This document shows, one piece after another, positions 22,946-34,799 of a stretch of DNA of 64,000 bases (its first letter is position 1; every line of letters begins with the position of its first letter). This stretch comes from Tenrec ecaudatus (taxonomy: Eukaryota > Chordata > Mammalia > Afrosoricida > Tenrecidae). Under the pieces are notes generated by a model that had not been told where the DNA came from, searched no databases, and saw nothing but the letters and a program-made list of their open reading frames with translations. A program made the translations under genes and the position numbers. The DNA lies in NCBI RefSeq assembly GCF_050624435.1, contig NC_134546.1, positions 43,727,501 to 43,791,500 of the forward strand, written 5' to 3'.

Positions 22946-24944
22946 CTGGGTTGTATAGAGGGAAGGAAATGGAAGCCTTACATAATTTGTCTCATACCAC
23001 AAAATTACTAAGTCTAGAGAGCAAGGACTTGACCGTGGGTTTGCTTGATTACAAAACTTTTCATCTTCACTATTTTTTAGAATGCCAACCTATAATGTAT
23101 TACTGTTAGCTCCACTTGGCTCAGGTTTAGAAATTTAGGCTCAGAAGAATAGCGTGGTGGCATGTCTACATTTATATCCCTAGTCCAAGATTATGTGCTA
23201 CTATGTATACTATGTGATGTGTGTGGGTAAGAGAGAGAAAGCGCTTCAAAATTGTGATGGGTAAATGAATTTATACTCCTTTGTACATTGGAAGAACAAT
23301 TCATTCAACATGATCTTGATAAGATGCCCTATGCCAACCTAATCTTGTATCCCTGGAACTTTAGACAGAGCCTGAAGTTTAACAAGCAGTCACATAACAC
23401 TCATCGAACAAGGCTAAACACTCAGAATCACTAATTTCTATGTGCACAAAATATTTACTCAACACTAATCAAAATCTTATTTCTCTGTTATTTGAAATCA
23501 TATGCATCTGAATGAAAGCAGAATTATTTTTGTTTTAAAGTAATTAATTTGTTTTAGATGTCTTTCAATAGTGATAATTCTCCTGAAAGAACACCAATTA
23601 GCATGCATAGGAATGATTTTCTTCCAAAGAGAGCACACTGATCCAAAGAACTAAAGACAAGAGTGCATTATATCATAATAGAAAATAAGAGGATGTACAG
23701 AGCATTCATTAATATTTTGGATGCATTTCAGATTTTTAAAAATATGACTCAAACTTGGTAATGCACAGACTCACATTTATAGTGAGCTTTTATGCTTTTA
23801 CTTGGCAAAATGGATCCTGGCCTCTTGCTTTATCTTCCCTATTATTTTCCAATTCTAAGAATGTAATGTGGAATGTGATCCTTGTGCTTTAAGCCTATAT
23901 AATATCATTCCCATTATACAGTTGAGCAAAGAGAGACCTAAAGGGCAATTCACCTTACTTTATCACTTTTTCAGAAAATACTTCTGAGAGCCTCTGGCAG
24001 AGTTTTTAAAAGTTTTTGTCATGCCTTTTTGTAAGGCATTTGTAGTTTCCTGTTTCTTTAGTTGGTCCTCTATCAAGTCAGTGCCTAAGTGCATTGTCTT
24101 AATTATCCATGTGTCCTCACTGACTAGCACAAAGCCTGAAACACTCCAGGCATCGGCTAATTGCACGCACACATGCAAGTGTTAATGTGTCAGCAGTTGA
24201 AGCCAATCAATCAAGATGCTGTAGAAGGTGCTGGAATGAAGAGAAAGCTTTCCGTCACAGACATTGTTTAGTCCTGCTTCTACGGGGCTGAACAAGGTCA
24301 GATTCCAAACAATGTACTCAGAATTACAATGTCATTGAACCCCCCACTAGCCCATGTTATGCTAGCTTGATATCTGAAAGCACTACAATTCATTATATCA
24401 ATCGCTGAGAGGAGTTCCAGGCAATGGGGCATCTGTGCAATGATGGGAATTAAAGATCTGTGGGTTGTCTGAAGGGAGGTCACTGTGCTAAAAAAAAAAA
24501 AAAAAAGCTGAACTCCAGACAAGGTCGTACCAGATGCTTTGTGGGCTGGAAGATGAGGTTTAGGTCGTTAAGGACTTGAGCAGATGGGACTCCCTACTTT
24601 CAATCTTGAAGAGGAGTGGCTATGGAGACCTGCCTGATTCCTGCCCCAAGTGCTTATTTCCCCTGGCCTCAGGGCGACAATGCACAGAAACAATTTACTT
24701 AGCAAAATATGAAATCAATATTTCATAGAAATCTGGGCAACACGCCTCCATGTGTTTTCTGTGCATGCCTGTTTGGCTGGTGACAGAGTCCAGGGAGTTA
24801 GGACAGGCATTATCACGTAGGTGCTTTCAAATAGCAAATGGAATCTAGGTCCTTCCAGAGGGGGGTTCATAGAGACAACCGCTCGGAACTGTTAAGAAAA
24901 GGTGAGGAGGAAATACCAAGGGAATTCATATACAACCGAAACAA
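22946..24944. other. Intron, mostly unrecognised sequence
   Basis: It contains one possible MIR fragment (23880-23965) and an A run at 24490-24506 (17 bases). No exon or full element recognised. Confidence 0.5.
23880..23965 (+). mobile_element. Possible MIR fragment
   Basis: 'atcattcccattatacagtt' followed by 'gagcaaagagagacctaaag' and 'caattcaccttac' matches the MIR phrase order (ccattttacagatgag...gaggttaagtaacttgc). Confidence 0.45.
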
Positions 24945-25145
24945 AGAATCCAGACTCTGTCCCCGAGTCAGTGCTGACTCATGGCCACCCTTTAGGACAG
25001 AGTAAAAGGCCGGCTCCTGTGGGTTGCCTGTAACTTTTACACGATTAGAAAGCCCTGTCTTTCTCCCTTTGAGAGGCTGGTACTTTTGAATCGCTGACCT
25101 TGCAGTTAGCTGGCCAATGTGTAATCACTCTGCCTCCAGCGCTCT
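24945..25145 (-). mobile_element. Afrotherian-type SINE
   Basis: 'gtgctgactcatggccaccc', 'gtctttctccctttgagagg' and 'gctgaccttgcagttagctg' are canonical reversed body and head phrases. Confidence 0.8.
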
Positions 25146-25339
25146 AGAAACCCATCAGTATTTCCTGTGTTTATTTCCTCTCTCTTAGAATCCTAGAATT
25201 CTTACAATACAAATGAAATTTCTGTGTTTTCTTTACACTCAAGATTTCCTCTAAGTTACTTTCATCTAATTTCACCACAGTAGGAATATTGAGGATAAGC
25301 GGAAGGGAAGTGAGATTACATTACAATATAGGGAAACAG

Positions 25340-25520
25340 AATTGAGGAGCAGCACATGCAAGAATTATGTAGTTAGATTATTGGCATTCAGATGTTGCCT
25401 CTGTGACTTACTTTTCCCATAGGTCAATTTTGTCAATATTGCCTTATATCAAAGAGGGATAATAGCCTTTTATAACTATTGTCATGGCCAGGACATTGCC
25501 TTTGAACACACTAAACACTA
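25340..25520 (+). mobile_element. Possible MIR element
   Basis: 'ttgcctctgtgacttacttt' with 'caatattgccttatatcaaa' and 'gagggataatagcctttta' fits the MIR core and 3' half. Confidence 0.45.
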
Positions 25521-25934
25521 AAAAGATTATAGCGTGCCTCGTGATGAAATTTAATAAAAACAATACTAAAAATAAAATGCAAGGAAGTCTGCAAAAATTT
25601 GATCCTATTCCTCCACACATGATTCCTCACTGAGATGTTTGAAATTCTGAACATGGAAATCTTTCACAGAAGTTTTATCTGTGTTGCTGATGCCTTACAT
25701 AGATGCCTGTTGAGTAACTCATTGTGTGTTGAAACATGGTATGAGGAACAGAGGAGGTTTAATATATCATTGTTACTGCAATGTACTCTGGAATATTACT
25801 GACTCTCAACACTTTAGAGATGGCCCTGCTTTTAATGTCTTTGTGTCTTGGATGGTCAGAGGCATGGCTAGGCATCACAAGGGTATGTTATTGCCAGTTT
25901 GGATCCAGGCAAGATGCTCTACTAACAGGAGTCC

Positions 25935-26332
25935 TCTAAGAGAGCCATTTGGTGTAGCACTTGACTACAAACATACAAGGTTGGCAATTCTAACCCACCA
26001 GTTGCTCTGTGGAAGAAAAATGGGGAAGAAAACGTGCTTCCATTAAGAGTGATAGCCTTTGAAATCCTAGGAGGAAGTTGTATTCCATGCTACAGGGTCC
26101 CTATGAGTTGGAATAATTATAGCCCGGAAACCCCAGGGGGTCATTCTACTCGGTGCTATAATGTCACTATTAGTGGGACCGATTACAGTCTGGGAAACCT
26201 TATGGGGAAGTTCTAGTCAGTTTTATAGGGTCATTATGAATTGGAAAGATGATATATAGCCTTGAAACACTATAAGGCAATTCTCTGTCCTCTAATGTCG
26301 CCATGATGCAGTGGGATGAACAGCAATGAGTC
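25935..26332 (+). mobile_element. SINE with a multimerised body (about four units)
   Basis: After one head ('ggtgtagcacttgactacaa'), the 65-75 bp body segment appears about four times. The units are near 26045-26120, 26121-26183, 26184-26255 and 26256-26332. Each holds a variant of 'agtctgggaaaccttatggg', then 'ttctagtcagttttataggg', then 'tcattatgaattgga'. Only the last unit runs into the usual tail ('agcaatgag'). Confidence 0.7.
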
Positions 26333-26402
26333 TTGGAATGGGAGCTGGAGCCCTCAACCGAGGGATGAGAAAGTGACGTCACAGTCCTGTATCAAAACTT
26401 AT

Positions 26403-26496
26403 AGTCCTATGTCAGTCCTATGTCAGTCCTATGACAGTCCTATGTCAGTCCTATGACAGTTCTATGTCAGTCCTATGTCAGTCCTAGGTCAAAACT
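26403..26496 (+). repeat. Minisatellite, 11-bp unit, about eight copies
   Basis: The unit 'agtcctatgtc' recurs with variants (agtcctatgac, agttctatgtc, agtcctaggtc). Similar phrases on both sides ('cagtcctgtatcaaaactt' at 26380 and 'ctaggtcaaaactcg' at 26485) suggest expansion from a short local duplication. Confidence 0.95.
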
Positions 26497-27832
26497 CGAA
26501 GTCACGTGTTCTGCCATGGCCTCTGCGTCTTTCATCTGCAAATTGAAAGTATTGTCACTATTGTTACTGTGACCGCATACGATTCTTGGGCAGATAGATG
26601 AGGGATTTTATGTGAAAATGCTTTGGAAATACATGCACTGTGTGCACGGCAGCTTATTTGCTGACATTTCCAAAGAAGAGTACAAACTCGGAGAAAATAC
26701 GCTCTAAAGCAAAGCAGAATTTATCATCCTCAAGAAACTATAGTATGCTGTCCTGAAAATGAAAGGAGGCAAGCGTAATTGGCCTCTGTGTACATTTTAG
26801 TGTTTCCACTTTATGGCAACAGAAGAGTTGAAATACATTTCACTATGTCCAAGGTCTGGAGGAAATTATGGTAGTTCTAAATTAAATCAGCTTAATGATG
26901 CAAAGAATTTGTCAAATTCTTTGACATTTCCATAAATTCCATCTTGTTTTCTCATTAAAGTTTTAAAAAGGAAAACTGCATACTTCCCGGCTACAAATCA
27001 GGTAGAGAAAAATTATTCTTTCTAGACTTGAACTTCTTCCCAAAACATTGCAGACCAATTTGTCTCCTCTCCAGTTGAGCTAGAGCCCGTCTCTGGGAAG
27101 GCAGCCCAAAGCAGCTTGAGAAGCCGCATCCCTCAGGCATCCTCTCTACAGTTTGGTAGGCAAGTATGGTACAACCTAAAAATCTATTGTGGCTATTCCA
27201 ATAATATGGCTGTTTTATGAGTCAACTGATACCTATCCTGAGCTGTTTTCCAACAGAAACCATACTCCATCAAATAGTCTCTGACTCTGCCTGGCACACT
27301 TTTAATATGGAAATGAACCTGTAGCTACAATCAATCAGTTCTTCAAATACCCAGTGCCCAGTGTGTTCCAGCCACACTGAGGTGTGAACGGTTGTGGTTT
27401 TCGTCTTTGCTGGTCTATCATGTGCACAGTAGCACACGCTATCTTAAAATAGTCCTCTTATGTGAGAACATGGGAGGCTTACCAAACAAAAGGGAACTAT
27501 TATTATTTCTGGTTATAGAATAATGTGAAACTACTGTGTAAGCTAGCTAAACAATGTCTAAGAAAAAGGTGGAGAGGAAGCGAGCAAGCAGTTCCTCTTC
27601 CCAATGAATAAACGAGGCATGTGGAAAGGCCGGGATGAATTGGAAAGGTCACAAGTGGAGTGTAAAGTGCTACCTGAAACAGACACCATGGAACTGGACT
27701 AAGAACAGACAGGCAGAGTATCTGGAGGTACCTGAGAGACTAACAAAGAAGAGCCTAGAAGAAGATAACAAAACAAAAACACTTGAGACAAATGTGGTCA
27801 CTGTCAGTGACTTTAGGTTTAGGGTCCATTTA

Positions 27833-27985
27833 AAGGTGGCACGAGTGGTTTGTGATTAGCGGCTCACTTAAAAGGCTCTTCCTTCAACCTACCCTATAGT
27901 GCCACTGAAGAAAGGCCTGGTGATCACCTTCAGTGGAGATCAGAGCGAAGAAAGCCGTCTGAACAGCGCCCCTCTGTCATACAAG
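27833..27985 (+). mobile_element. SINE-like fragment
   Basis: 'ggtggcacgagtggtttgtg' then 'gaagaaaggcctggtgatca' resembles the head and body of an afrotherian SINE variant. Weak match. Confidence 0.45.
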
Positions 27986-27999
27986 GAGTCACCATGGAC

Positions 28000-30425
28000 A
28001 GAGTCCACTCAGCCCTCAAAAGCAGTGGGTTCAGGGGGCCCATGTAAGGAGTCTGCCAGCTTTCTTTCCGCCGTCCATTGGGCACGATGTGACAAAGGTC
28101 ACAGAAGACCTTCCTTCTCAAGTGTCCCACCGTGCCAGATTTCTCCGGTGGCCATTGCTTTTAGGCACCATCCAATCGGCATGGACATACCGTACCTCAC
28201 ATGGCCATGCTGATTGAAATCTTTCCCAGTAAGGGAATCTGCTTACATAAGATGGGATATTTTTCAAACTTCAACCACCTCATGGCAAATTTTCATGATA
28301 GAAGTTTCTAAATGTAATTAAAGGCTGAGTTGATCTAATTAAGTTGATGAAATTTTCAGTAGGGATTTAATTCCCCTTAGCATTTCACTTAATTTTTTTT
28401 TTTTTTTTTGGTCTCCAGAATCCTTCCTTGGGCGGAATCAATGCAATCCCTAATGGCAGCATCCTAAATTACCACGCACAGCCGCTGTCCGTCTTTACTC
28501 TAGCAACCGGCTGTACACCTGCCAGCAGGGACACAGGTCTTAAAATAAACTTCACGGGCTGAATTTGGGTATGTTTTGTCTTTTGCACAGTCCCCCCCTC
28601 CCTCTTCAGTTTCATTTTCCGATTCATGAGCTAGGTAAGAGAATGCTCACCCGGCAGGAGGCAAAGGGTCATTGCCAAGCAGTTCAGAGGCACAGAGAGA
28701 CCCAGGACTGCATCCTAGCAGGAGGAGGGTCCCAGGAAGAGGACTGATGCGCTTGGTCTATTCAGGAAGGTCACTTAGTAAGGAGGCCTTCATGGTCAGA
28801 TGTTGGGAGAGAAATACATATTCCTACAAGTTTAATCTGTCTTTGGAGATGAATTTCTTTTCTCTAATGAGTTCCCTAGGAATCAAGTGCGACGTCTTTG
28901 TATCGAAAATAAAATTTGCCAGGGCCCGTGAGTTGAACGGCCAGGTCCACAGAGTCTAAGCATCGAGTTTCCAAAGCATCTTCAACAGCTTCACTGCTGG
29001 CTGAAAGCTTAGCAGTTCTAAACTGCTCAGAGACATTTGGGGGAGAGAGGGCTGGTGCGCTGTTCCTGACAGGCAGGCTGCTGCTACAACAGACTCCACA
29101 AATGGGTGTGAACAACCTGAAATCCATTTTCTCCGAGTTTGCGATGCTGAATGTTCATTCAAGGCAGGGAAAGGCCGCCTCTCTGTGTCGGCTCCAGGGC
29201 AGCGCTTGTCTTGTCTGAACCTCTGTTAGGGCGCACCTTCACGTGGCATGAGATCCCTCTGCCCTCAGTTTGTCTCTGCTCACTTGTTTAATCTCTCTCA
29301 TGTTTCCAAAGAGATCAACTCAAGAGACACTCTCCACCGATCTATCCTTCATCATTAACATGACAAAGACAGCGCATCCCAAAATGAGATTATAACCACG
29401 GGCATCGGGATGAAGATTTGAACTCATGTTTATGGGGAATGTAAGTCGACCAGCAACAGAAACTTTGCAGCACAGGTTTCGTCTGCACCTGTGAGCCGCC
29501 AATCTCTAGCTCCCTTCCTATTCAAGCATTCAGTCAAAAAACTGCCTTTTTAGAAAAATACTAATAATAATAAATGTAAAGGGTCAACATTTCTTAAGCA
29601 ACATATTCATATCATTACTTTCATCCAAAGGTATCAAAAATGCAAAGACTATAACCAACTGTTACTACCATATTACAATCTATGTTGCTTTTGTAAAAAT
29701 TAGATTGAAAAAGCCTATTTTCCCTTTAGGAATTTCATACATGTGAGCTGTATCATGACATCTCATTACTCACAACTGTCCTTTATCTTTTCTCACGATA
29801 ACCTCACAGACCGTTTACTGGGAGCACAGCTCTTTCTCTAGTGCTTTCGATTAAGTCAAGAGGAAATACAAATCATTTCTCAAAACTGACTTTGCTCTTT
29901 CTAAGCCATATCCTGGCTAGTCCAAATTCCTCTTCCTTTTAAACACGGTACTTATGAAGGGTCTTTGCCAAATTATTTTTAAATAATGTTATTTTATTTT
30001 GAAAATTGATCATCACTTTTTTTAAAAGTAACTTTCCTATTGAGTTTTAGTGGCGCTACATATCAACCAAGTCTCATTCCAGGTAGATGTCATACCAGAC
30101 AGAAAAGGACCTACCTAATTTCTAATGAACTTTAGATGATTACTTATTTTAACACAGGTGATTAGTTTCTCTTTATTTCATTTTTATTTCAAAAATAATC
30201 TATCTGTGAATTGATGAGAGTGCTAGGCTGTCTGTATTTTGAAAATTGAAAGGAAAACATCATTTTACAATAAAACCGAAAGGTGGGTATTCAAATGATA
30301 TATGTTACTCATGCTCCAGGCCTGCTCTTACATCTCCCTTGTTTTTGTGTGGGTCAGGTAACTATTCTTGGCTGGTGTCGAATCTCTAATTACTTGGAGA
30401 TGTGCTCCATAATTCTTCCTACTAT
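28000..30425. other. Intron with no recognised gene or element
   Basis: A T run of 17 lies at 28393-28409. The locally GC-richer block 28420-29200 has no conserved-looking frame. I recognise nothing else. Confidence 0.5.
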
Positions 30426-30429
30426 GATT

Positions 30430-30512
30430 TAAAAAAAAGCCATCAAGTGGATTCTATTTCTTGGTGATTTTATGAGTGTCAGAATAAAACTGGGCCCCAT
30501 GCGCTTTTCAAT
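30430..30512 (-). mobile_element. SINE tail fragment
   Basis: 'aagccatcaagtggattcta' to 'aataaaactgggccccatgc' reads as the reversed SINE 3' half, joined head-on to the next copy. Confidence 0.6.
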
Positions 30513-30668
30513 GGAGCCTGGCTGAGTCGTCGTTATGTGTAGGGCTGCGATCTATCACCTGCTCTTCGGGAGAAAGATGGGGCTTTCTAATCCTCTAAAG
30601 AGTTACAGTTTTGGAAATTCACGGGGGCAGTTCTACCCTGTCCTATAGGGTCTCTTATGGCATTGAGG
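30513..30668 (+). mobile_element. Afrotherian-type SINE
   Basis: The head 'ggagcctggctgagtcgtcg', the body 'gagttacagttttggaaatt' and 'ctaccctgtcctatagggtc' are clear. The tail runs into a TA microsatellite. Confidence 0.8.
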
Positions 30669-30669
30669 T

Positions 30670-30671
<2 letters not shown>

Positions 30672-30725
<54 letters not shown>
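30672..30725 (+). repeat. (TA)n microsatellite
   Basis: About 27 TA units, starting where the preceding SINE's simple-sequence tail would be. Confidence 0.98.
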
Positions 30726-30728
<3 letters not shown>

Positions 30729-30904
30729 AAATCTTGGAAATAGATCTCCAGAGCCTTTCTTCCAAGGTAACTCTAGGTGCACTTGAACCTCTTTTGGTCA
30801 TATAGCAGAGTTTGGAACCCACTGGCAACACCCAGGAATGCTAATCTTATTCTAACACTAGTCAAATACTTCCACAACTTGTCATTAGAACTCCCTCCCC
30901 TTCA

Positions 30905-31490
30905 CCTCCTGCTGAAGTGAGTGACAGTGGCCTACAAGGATGACATGGAGCTGCATCTCACCAAAGATGGTGTGGTAGGGACTACTACATGGCCCTCAAT
31001 GAACGGGGCATAGCCAAGCTCTATGCTGACTATGGTGGTGCTGAGCCCCGGCTCCTCCTCCATCCTGCTCATTCTCCAGCTCTGTCTAAACTGGAAGGGA
31101 GAGAAGACCAACAGCAACATTCTGGCCATGGAGGGTGGTCAACATGTGGTACAAGGAGCCGTGTGGCTCCAGTCTGGCGACCAGCTCTTGACCAACCAGC
31201 TGCCGTGCCTGTGCGTGCTGCTAGATGTATTCCTTAGATAGAGAGCCACAACGAGAGCGTGGAGGGGCCCAGGGAGCTTCCCCAGGAGAAGATGTGTCTG
31301 TGGCTTTTCAGGGGTCCCAGTAGGATGAAGACTTTTAAATATAGCCACCCTCAAGGATTCTTCAGCCATCGCTGACCCCTGCTGGGTGGTACCTCTATGC
31401 TGGGCCTGCATTCCAGGATTGGTCATTCCAAGAGTGAGATTGCATACTCGATTGAAAATAAAGATTGTATGAGCCCCCAAATAAAATCAT
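30905..31490 (+). pseudogene. Possible processed retrocopy of an unrecognised mRNA
   Basis: The segment is GC-rich relative to its flanks and reads like coding sequence plus 3' UTR. One frame gives VTVAYKDDMELHLTKDGVV from about 30916. After a frame change there is [19 protein letters not shown] (about 30983 on). After another there is a hydrophobic stretch [13 protein letters not shown] (about 31050). The end has two poly(A)-type signals (31458 and 31481). No intron is apparent. The last bases 'gtatgagcccccaaataaaa' match the 3' end of the LINE family at 1-1526. I do not recognise the parent gene. The frame breaks indicate a dead copy; it could instead be an unknown repeat. Confidence 0.4.
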
Positions 31491-31499
31491 ATTAAGGTT

Positions 31500-32110
31500 T
31501 TACACAAGCCATGTATGTTTCTACATGTTAAAATGCCTAAGCTAGAGTAATGGAATGTATGTATTGTTGGGAGAGCAAAAGTGGTAATGACCATGGGTGG
31601 TCCTCCCTTCCCTAACTCTGCAAGGCTCCACTAGCTGCAACAAGAGGAATTAACTCTAAATCTATGATACTGTGTCACCATTTCACTTCAGAAGCAGGAA
31701 GAGCAGGCATTCTAACCAGGTAATGATTCAGGGAAGGCTAGACACAATCACTTCTCAAAAACTTCCAGTTGAGTTATGTTTTGATGTATAGTCTGATCCT
31801 GCCTGTCTTCTTCCACCCTCTAATATGCCAGGAGAAAATAAAGTGAAAACTATTTCATAAGCCAAGAAAAACTGGCACAGCTTACGAAAGCCCATACCCC
31901 AGACTATGGAAGAAAGGAAAATGGGAAGTGCCCAATAATGAGACATGTTTTGTATCCAAACCCTGTGGAGGGAATAACATGAGCGAGTCATCACTGTGTG
32001 AACGCAGTACCTGTCAGTGACCTCTCTTTTAGAAGACCAGCTGACGAATGTTTTCAGCTGCTTGCTTTTGTATTACGATTCTACTAATTTTTGTGGTTGA
32101 TGGGCCAATA
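31500..32110. other. Intron with no recognised gene or element
   Basis: No frame, transposon end or simple repeat recognised. Confidence 0.5.
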
Positions 32111-32120
32111 TAAAAAGTGA

Positions 32121-33546
32121 CCAAGGGCAAGGTAACTGAGAGGAATTACTAAAACCGGAATGAAGGCTGAACATGGTAATGGGACAGGAGGAAAGCGTAA
32201 GGAAATAGAGGAAATGAGTAGGAGGCAAAGGGCATACATAGAAGCCTAAATACAGACAAGTACATATGTAAATATATTTATGCTTTTGGGGGAAAAAGAC
32301 CTATGTGCATATATTTATAGGTTTAGTAGTAGGGTAGCAGGTGGACATTTGGCCTCCTCGCATGCATCCCCTCAATACAAGAGCACCTTGCTTAGTTAAA
32401 CGGTCATTCCTTGATTCCCACTTCCCGACATGATCGCTGAAGACACATGTGTGCATAAGTAAACGTGGTGAAGAAAGCAGATGGTGCCCGGCTATCAAAA
32501 GATATAGCATCTGGGGTTTTAAAGGCTTGAAGGCAAACAAGTGACCATCTAACTCAGAAGCAACAAAGCCCACAGAGAAGAAGCACACAAGCCTAAGTGA
32601 ACATAAGGCGTTGAATGGATCAGGTAGCAGACACCAAAGAACAAAAACCATCATTGTGTGATCACCTTCCCCACATAAACACTGAAGACGAATGTGTGCA
32701 TAAGTAAGTGTGGTGAAGAAGGCTGATGGTGCCCGGCTATCGAGAGATAGAGCATCTGGGGACTTAAAGGCTTGAAAGTAAACAAGCGGCCATCTATCCC
32801 AGAAGCAACAAAGCCCACATGGAAGCAGTACACCAACATGTGTGATCATGAAGGGCCGAGGGGACCATATTTCAAGCAACAAAGGTGGGGTGGGGGGCGG
32901 GAATCATATCATCGTGAATGAGGGGAGTGCATGATGGGGACCCAATGCCCATCTGTAGACAACTGGACATCACTTGTAGTGGGGAGGAGATGTGTCACTC
33001 AGGGTTCAGAGTAGCAATAAAGAAACCCACAACCTTCCTCTAGTTCTTAAATACTTCCTCCCCCACCCCCCACCCCCCAACTATCATGATCCCAATTCTA
33101 CCTTGCAAACCTGGTTAGACCACAGGATGGACAGCAGTACAGATGGGATCTGGAAACACAGAGAATCTGGGACAGATGAAACCCTCAGGACCAACAGTAA
33201 GAGTGGTGATACGGGGAGGGAAGGGGGTGTAGAAAGGTCAATCTTGGGGATCTACATATACCTTCCTCTCTGGGTGATGGGCAACAGTAAAGTGGCTAAA
33301 GGGAGATGCCGGGCAGTGTAAGATAAGATAAAATAATAATTTATCAATTATTAAGGGTTCATGAGGGAGGGGGGAGCGGGGAGAGAGGGGGAGGGAAAAA
33401 ATGAAAATGAGGAGCTGATTCCAGGAATCCAAGCAGAAGGCAAATTTTGAGAATGATGAGCACAACGAATGTATAAGTGTGCTTTACACAATTGATGTAT
33501 GTATGGATTGTGATAAGAGTTGTATGAGCCCCAATAAAATGATTTT
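32121..33546 (+). mobile_element. LINE-type element, 3' portion (copy B)
   Basis: It aligns with copy A from 'ggtaactgagaggaattact' to 'gtatgagccccaataaaatg', including the doubled unit (starts at 32465 and 32710) and the purine tract at 33362-33400. A 193-codon minus-strand open frame crosses it but is a chance frame in non-coding repeat sequence. Confidence 0.72.
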
Positions 33547-33797
33547 TTAAGTAACTTCTATTGAAAAGTGATTAATTTCAAGGTATATCAACTCACAAAT
33601 ATATCACTACCTGGTATCCACATTATTAAACTATAATTCAGATCTAGGAAATGAATTTACATTGACAGAAGACTGTGGGACCCAGCTGAATTCAGTATCC
33701 AAAAAGGTCTTTTTCCATAGATTTCATTTATAGCAGTGGTTTTTCTATTTTAATTCCCCTTTCCAGTTAGTCAAAACTATAACTAAACCTAATTCTG

Positions 33798-33938
33798 ACC
33801 CAAAAAATGCCTTCCAAGACTTTAAATTTTTATGGATGCCACAGCCTCATCTGTTTCCTTTGGAGCAGCTGATGGGTTTCAATGACTGAACTTACGATTA
33901 ATGTTCCAATGCTTAACTGTAGATCCACCAGAGCTCAT
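33798..33938 (-). mobile_element. Afrotherian-type SINE, diverged
   Basis: 'ggagcagctgatgggtttca' and 'aatgcttaactgtagatcca' with 'ccaccagagctc' read as the reversed body and head. Confidence 0.65.
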
Positions 33939-34394
33939 GTTCCAATCTGTATAAGAACTAAATTTCTATTGACAATGTGATGATAGGGTCTAATTGTATC
34001 TTGATATGACCTGCAGTGAAGAAGATGGGGTCAGTGGGGCATGGCTCTGACATTGGGTCCTGTGACCAGAATGTCTTTTGTTCAACACGTATATCCTCAG
34101 CCTGAAATATGTTCTCTGTGTTCTGACTATCCAAAACATAGTCATCTTTTAAGACTCTCAATGTCTTCCTCTTCTGTGTATCTTCCTTATCTACTAAAAC
34201 ATTCACTGACTTGCAGGCTTTTGAACTCAAATGAATTAATTGTGCCAGACAAGGTAGGAACTCATTCCTCACAATTATTTCTAAAAATTGTTTTAGTTTA
34301 CGACAAACTTGAAAGTTTATGCAATTTTCAGTATCAGTGACTGAAGCACTCGGAACACATTTATTTTGGTTGGGAGGTATAAAAAAAAAGCACA

Positions 34395-34490
34395 AAATAC
34401 TGAAATCAGACTTCCTTGATTAAACCTCAGGCTCCAATACTTACTATGCAACCTTTGGCAAGAAATTTAACTACTCCTAGCACAGTACTT
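34395..34490 (+). mobile_element. Possible MIR fragment
   Basis: 'aggctccaatacttactatg' then 'caacctttggcaagaaattt' and 'aactactcctagcac' matches the MIR core order. Confidence 0.45.
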
Positions 34491-34529
34491 ATGTGCTTAG
34501 CTATTTATTAAAATACAATAAAAATTTTT

Positions 34530-34692
34530 TTAAGGCAGCAACTCAAACCCACCAGTCTCTCAGCAGGAGAAAAACAGCTGGTGCTATCTGTTCCTAGGAA
34601 TATTTATTGCTGAGGAGACCCCATGGGGGAGGCTCAACTCTGTCCTCACAGGGCCACTATGAGGCAAACCCCACTGACAGCACACAAAAGGC
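34530..34692 (+). mobile_element. Afrotherian-type SINE
   Basis: 'aactcaaacccaccagtctc', 'gagaccccatgggggaggct' and 'caactctgtcctcacagggc' are the body phrases. Head and tail are worn. Confidence 0.7.
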
Positions 34693-34799
34693 CTCAGATT
34701 CCTTATCTGAGGGGGAAAATAAAAGGAGCTTGCAATAAGTTTACTACCTTGTGGAAAACGGAGGTGAAGTGCCTTTATGTGACCTTTTGTCTGGGTTCT

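Noticed and set aside
26403..26496. Short regular repeats resembling a CRISPR array
   Set aside because: The units are contiguous 11-mers with no spacers, in a mammalian intron. It is a minisatellite.
32301..32882. 193-codon open frame on the minus strand
   Set aside because: It lies wholly within a LINE-type 3' UTR copy. The homologous region of copies A and C has different stops, and no domain is recognisable.
34041..34395. Opposed open frames of 99 and 145 codons
   Set aside because: Both strands are open over the same AT-rich stretch and no homology is recognised. The region partly abuts a SINE and a MIR fragment.
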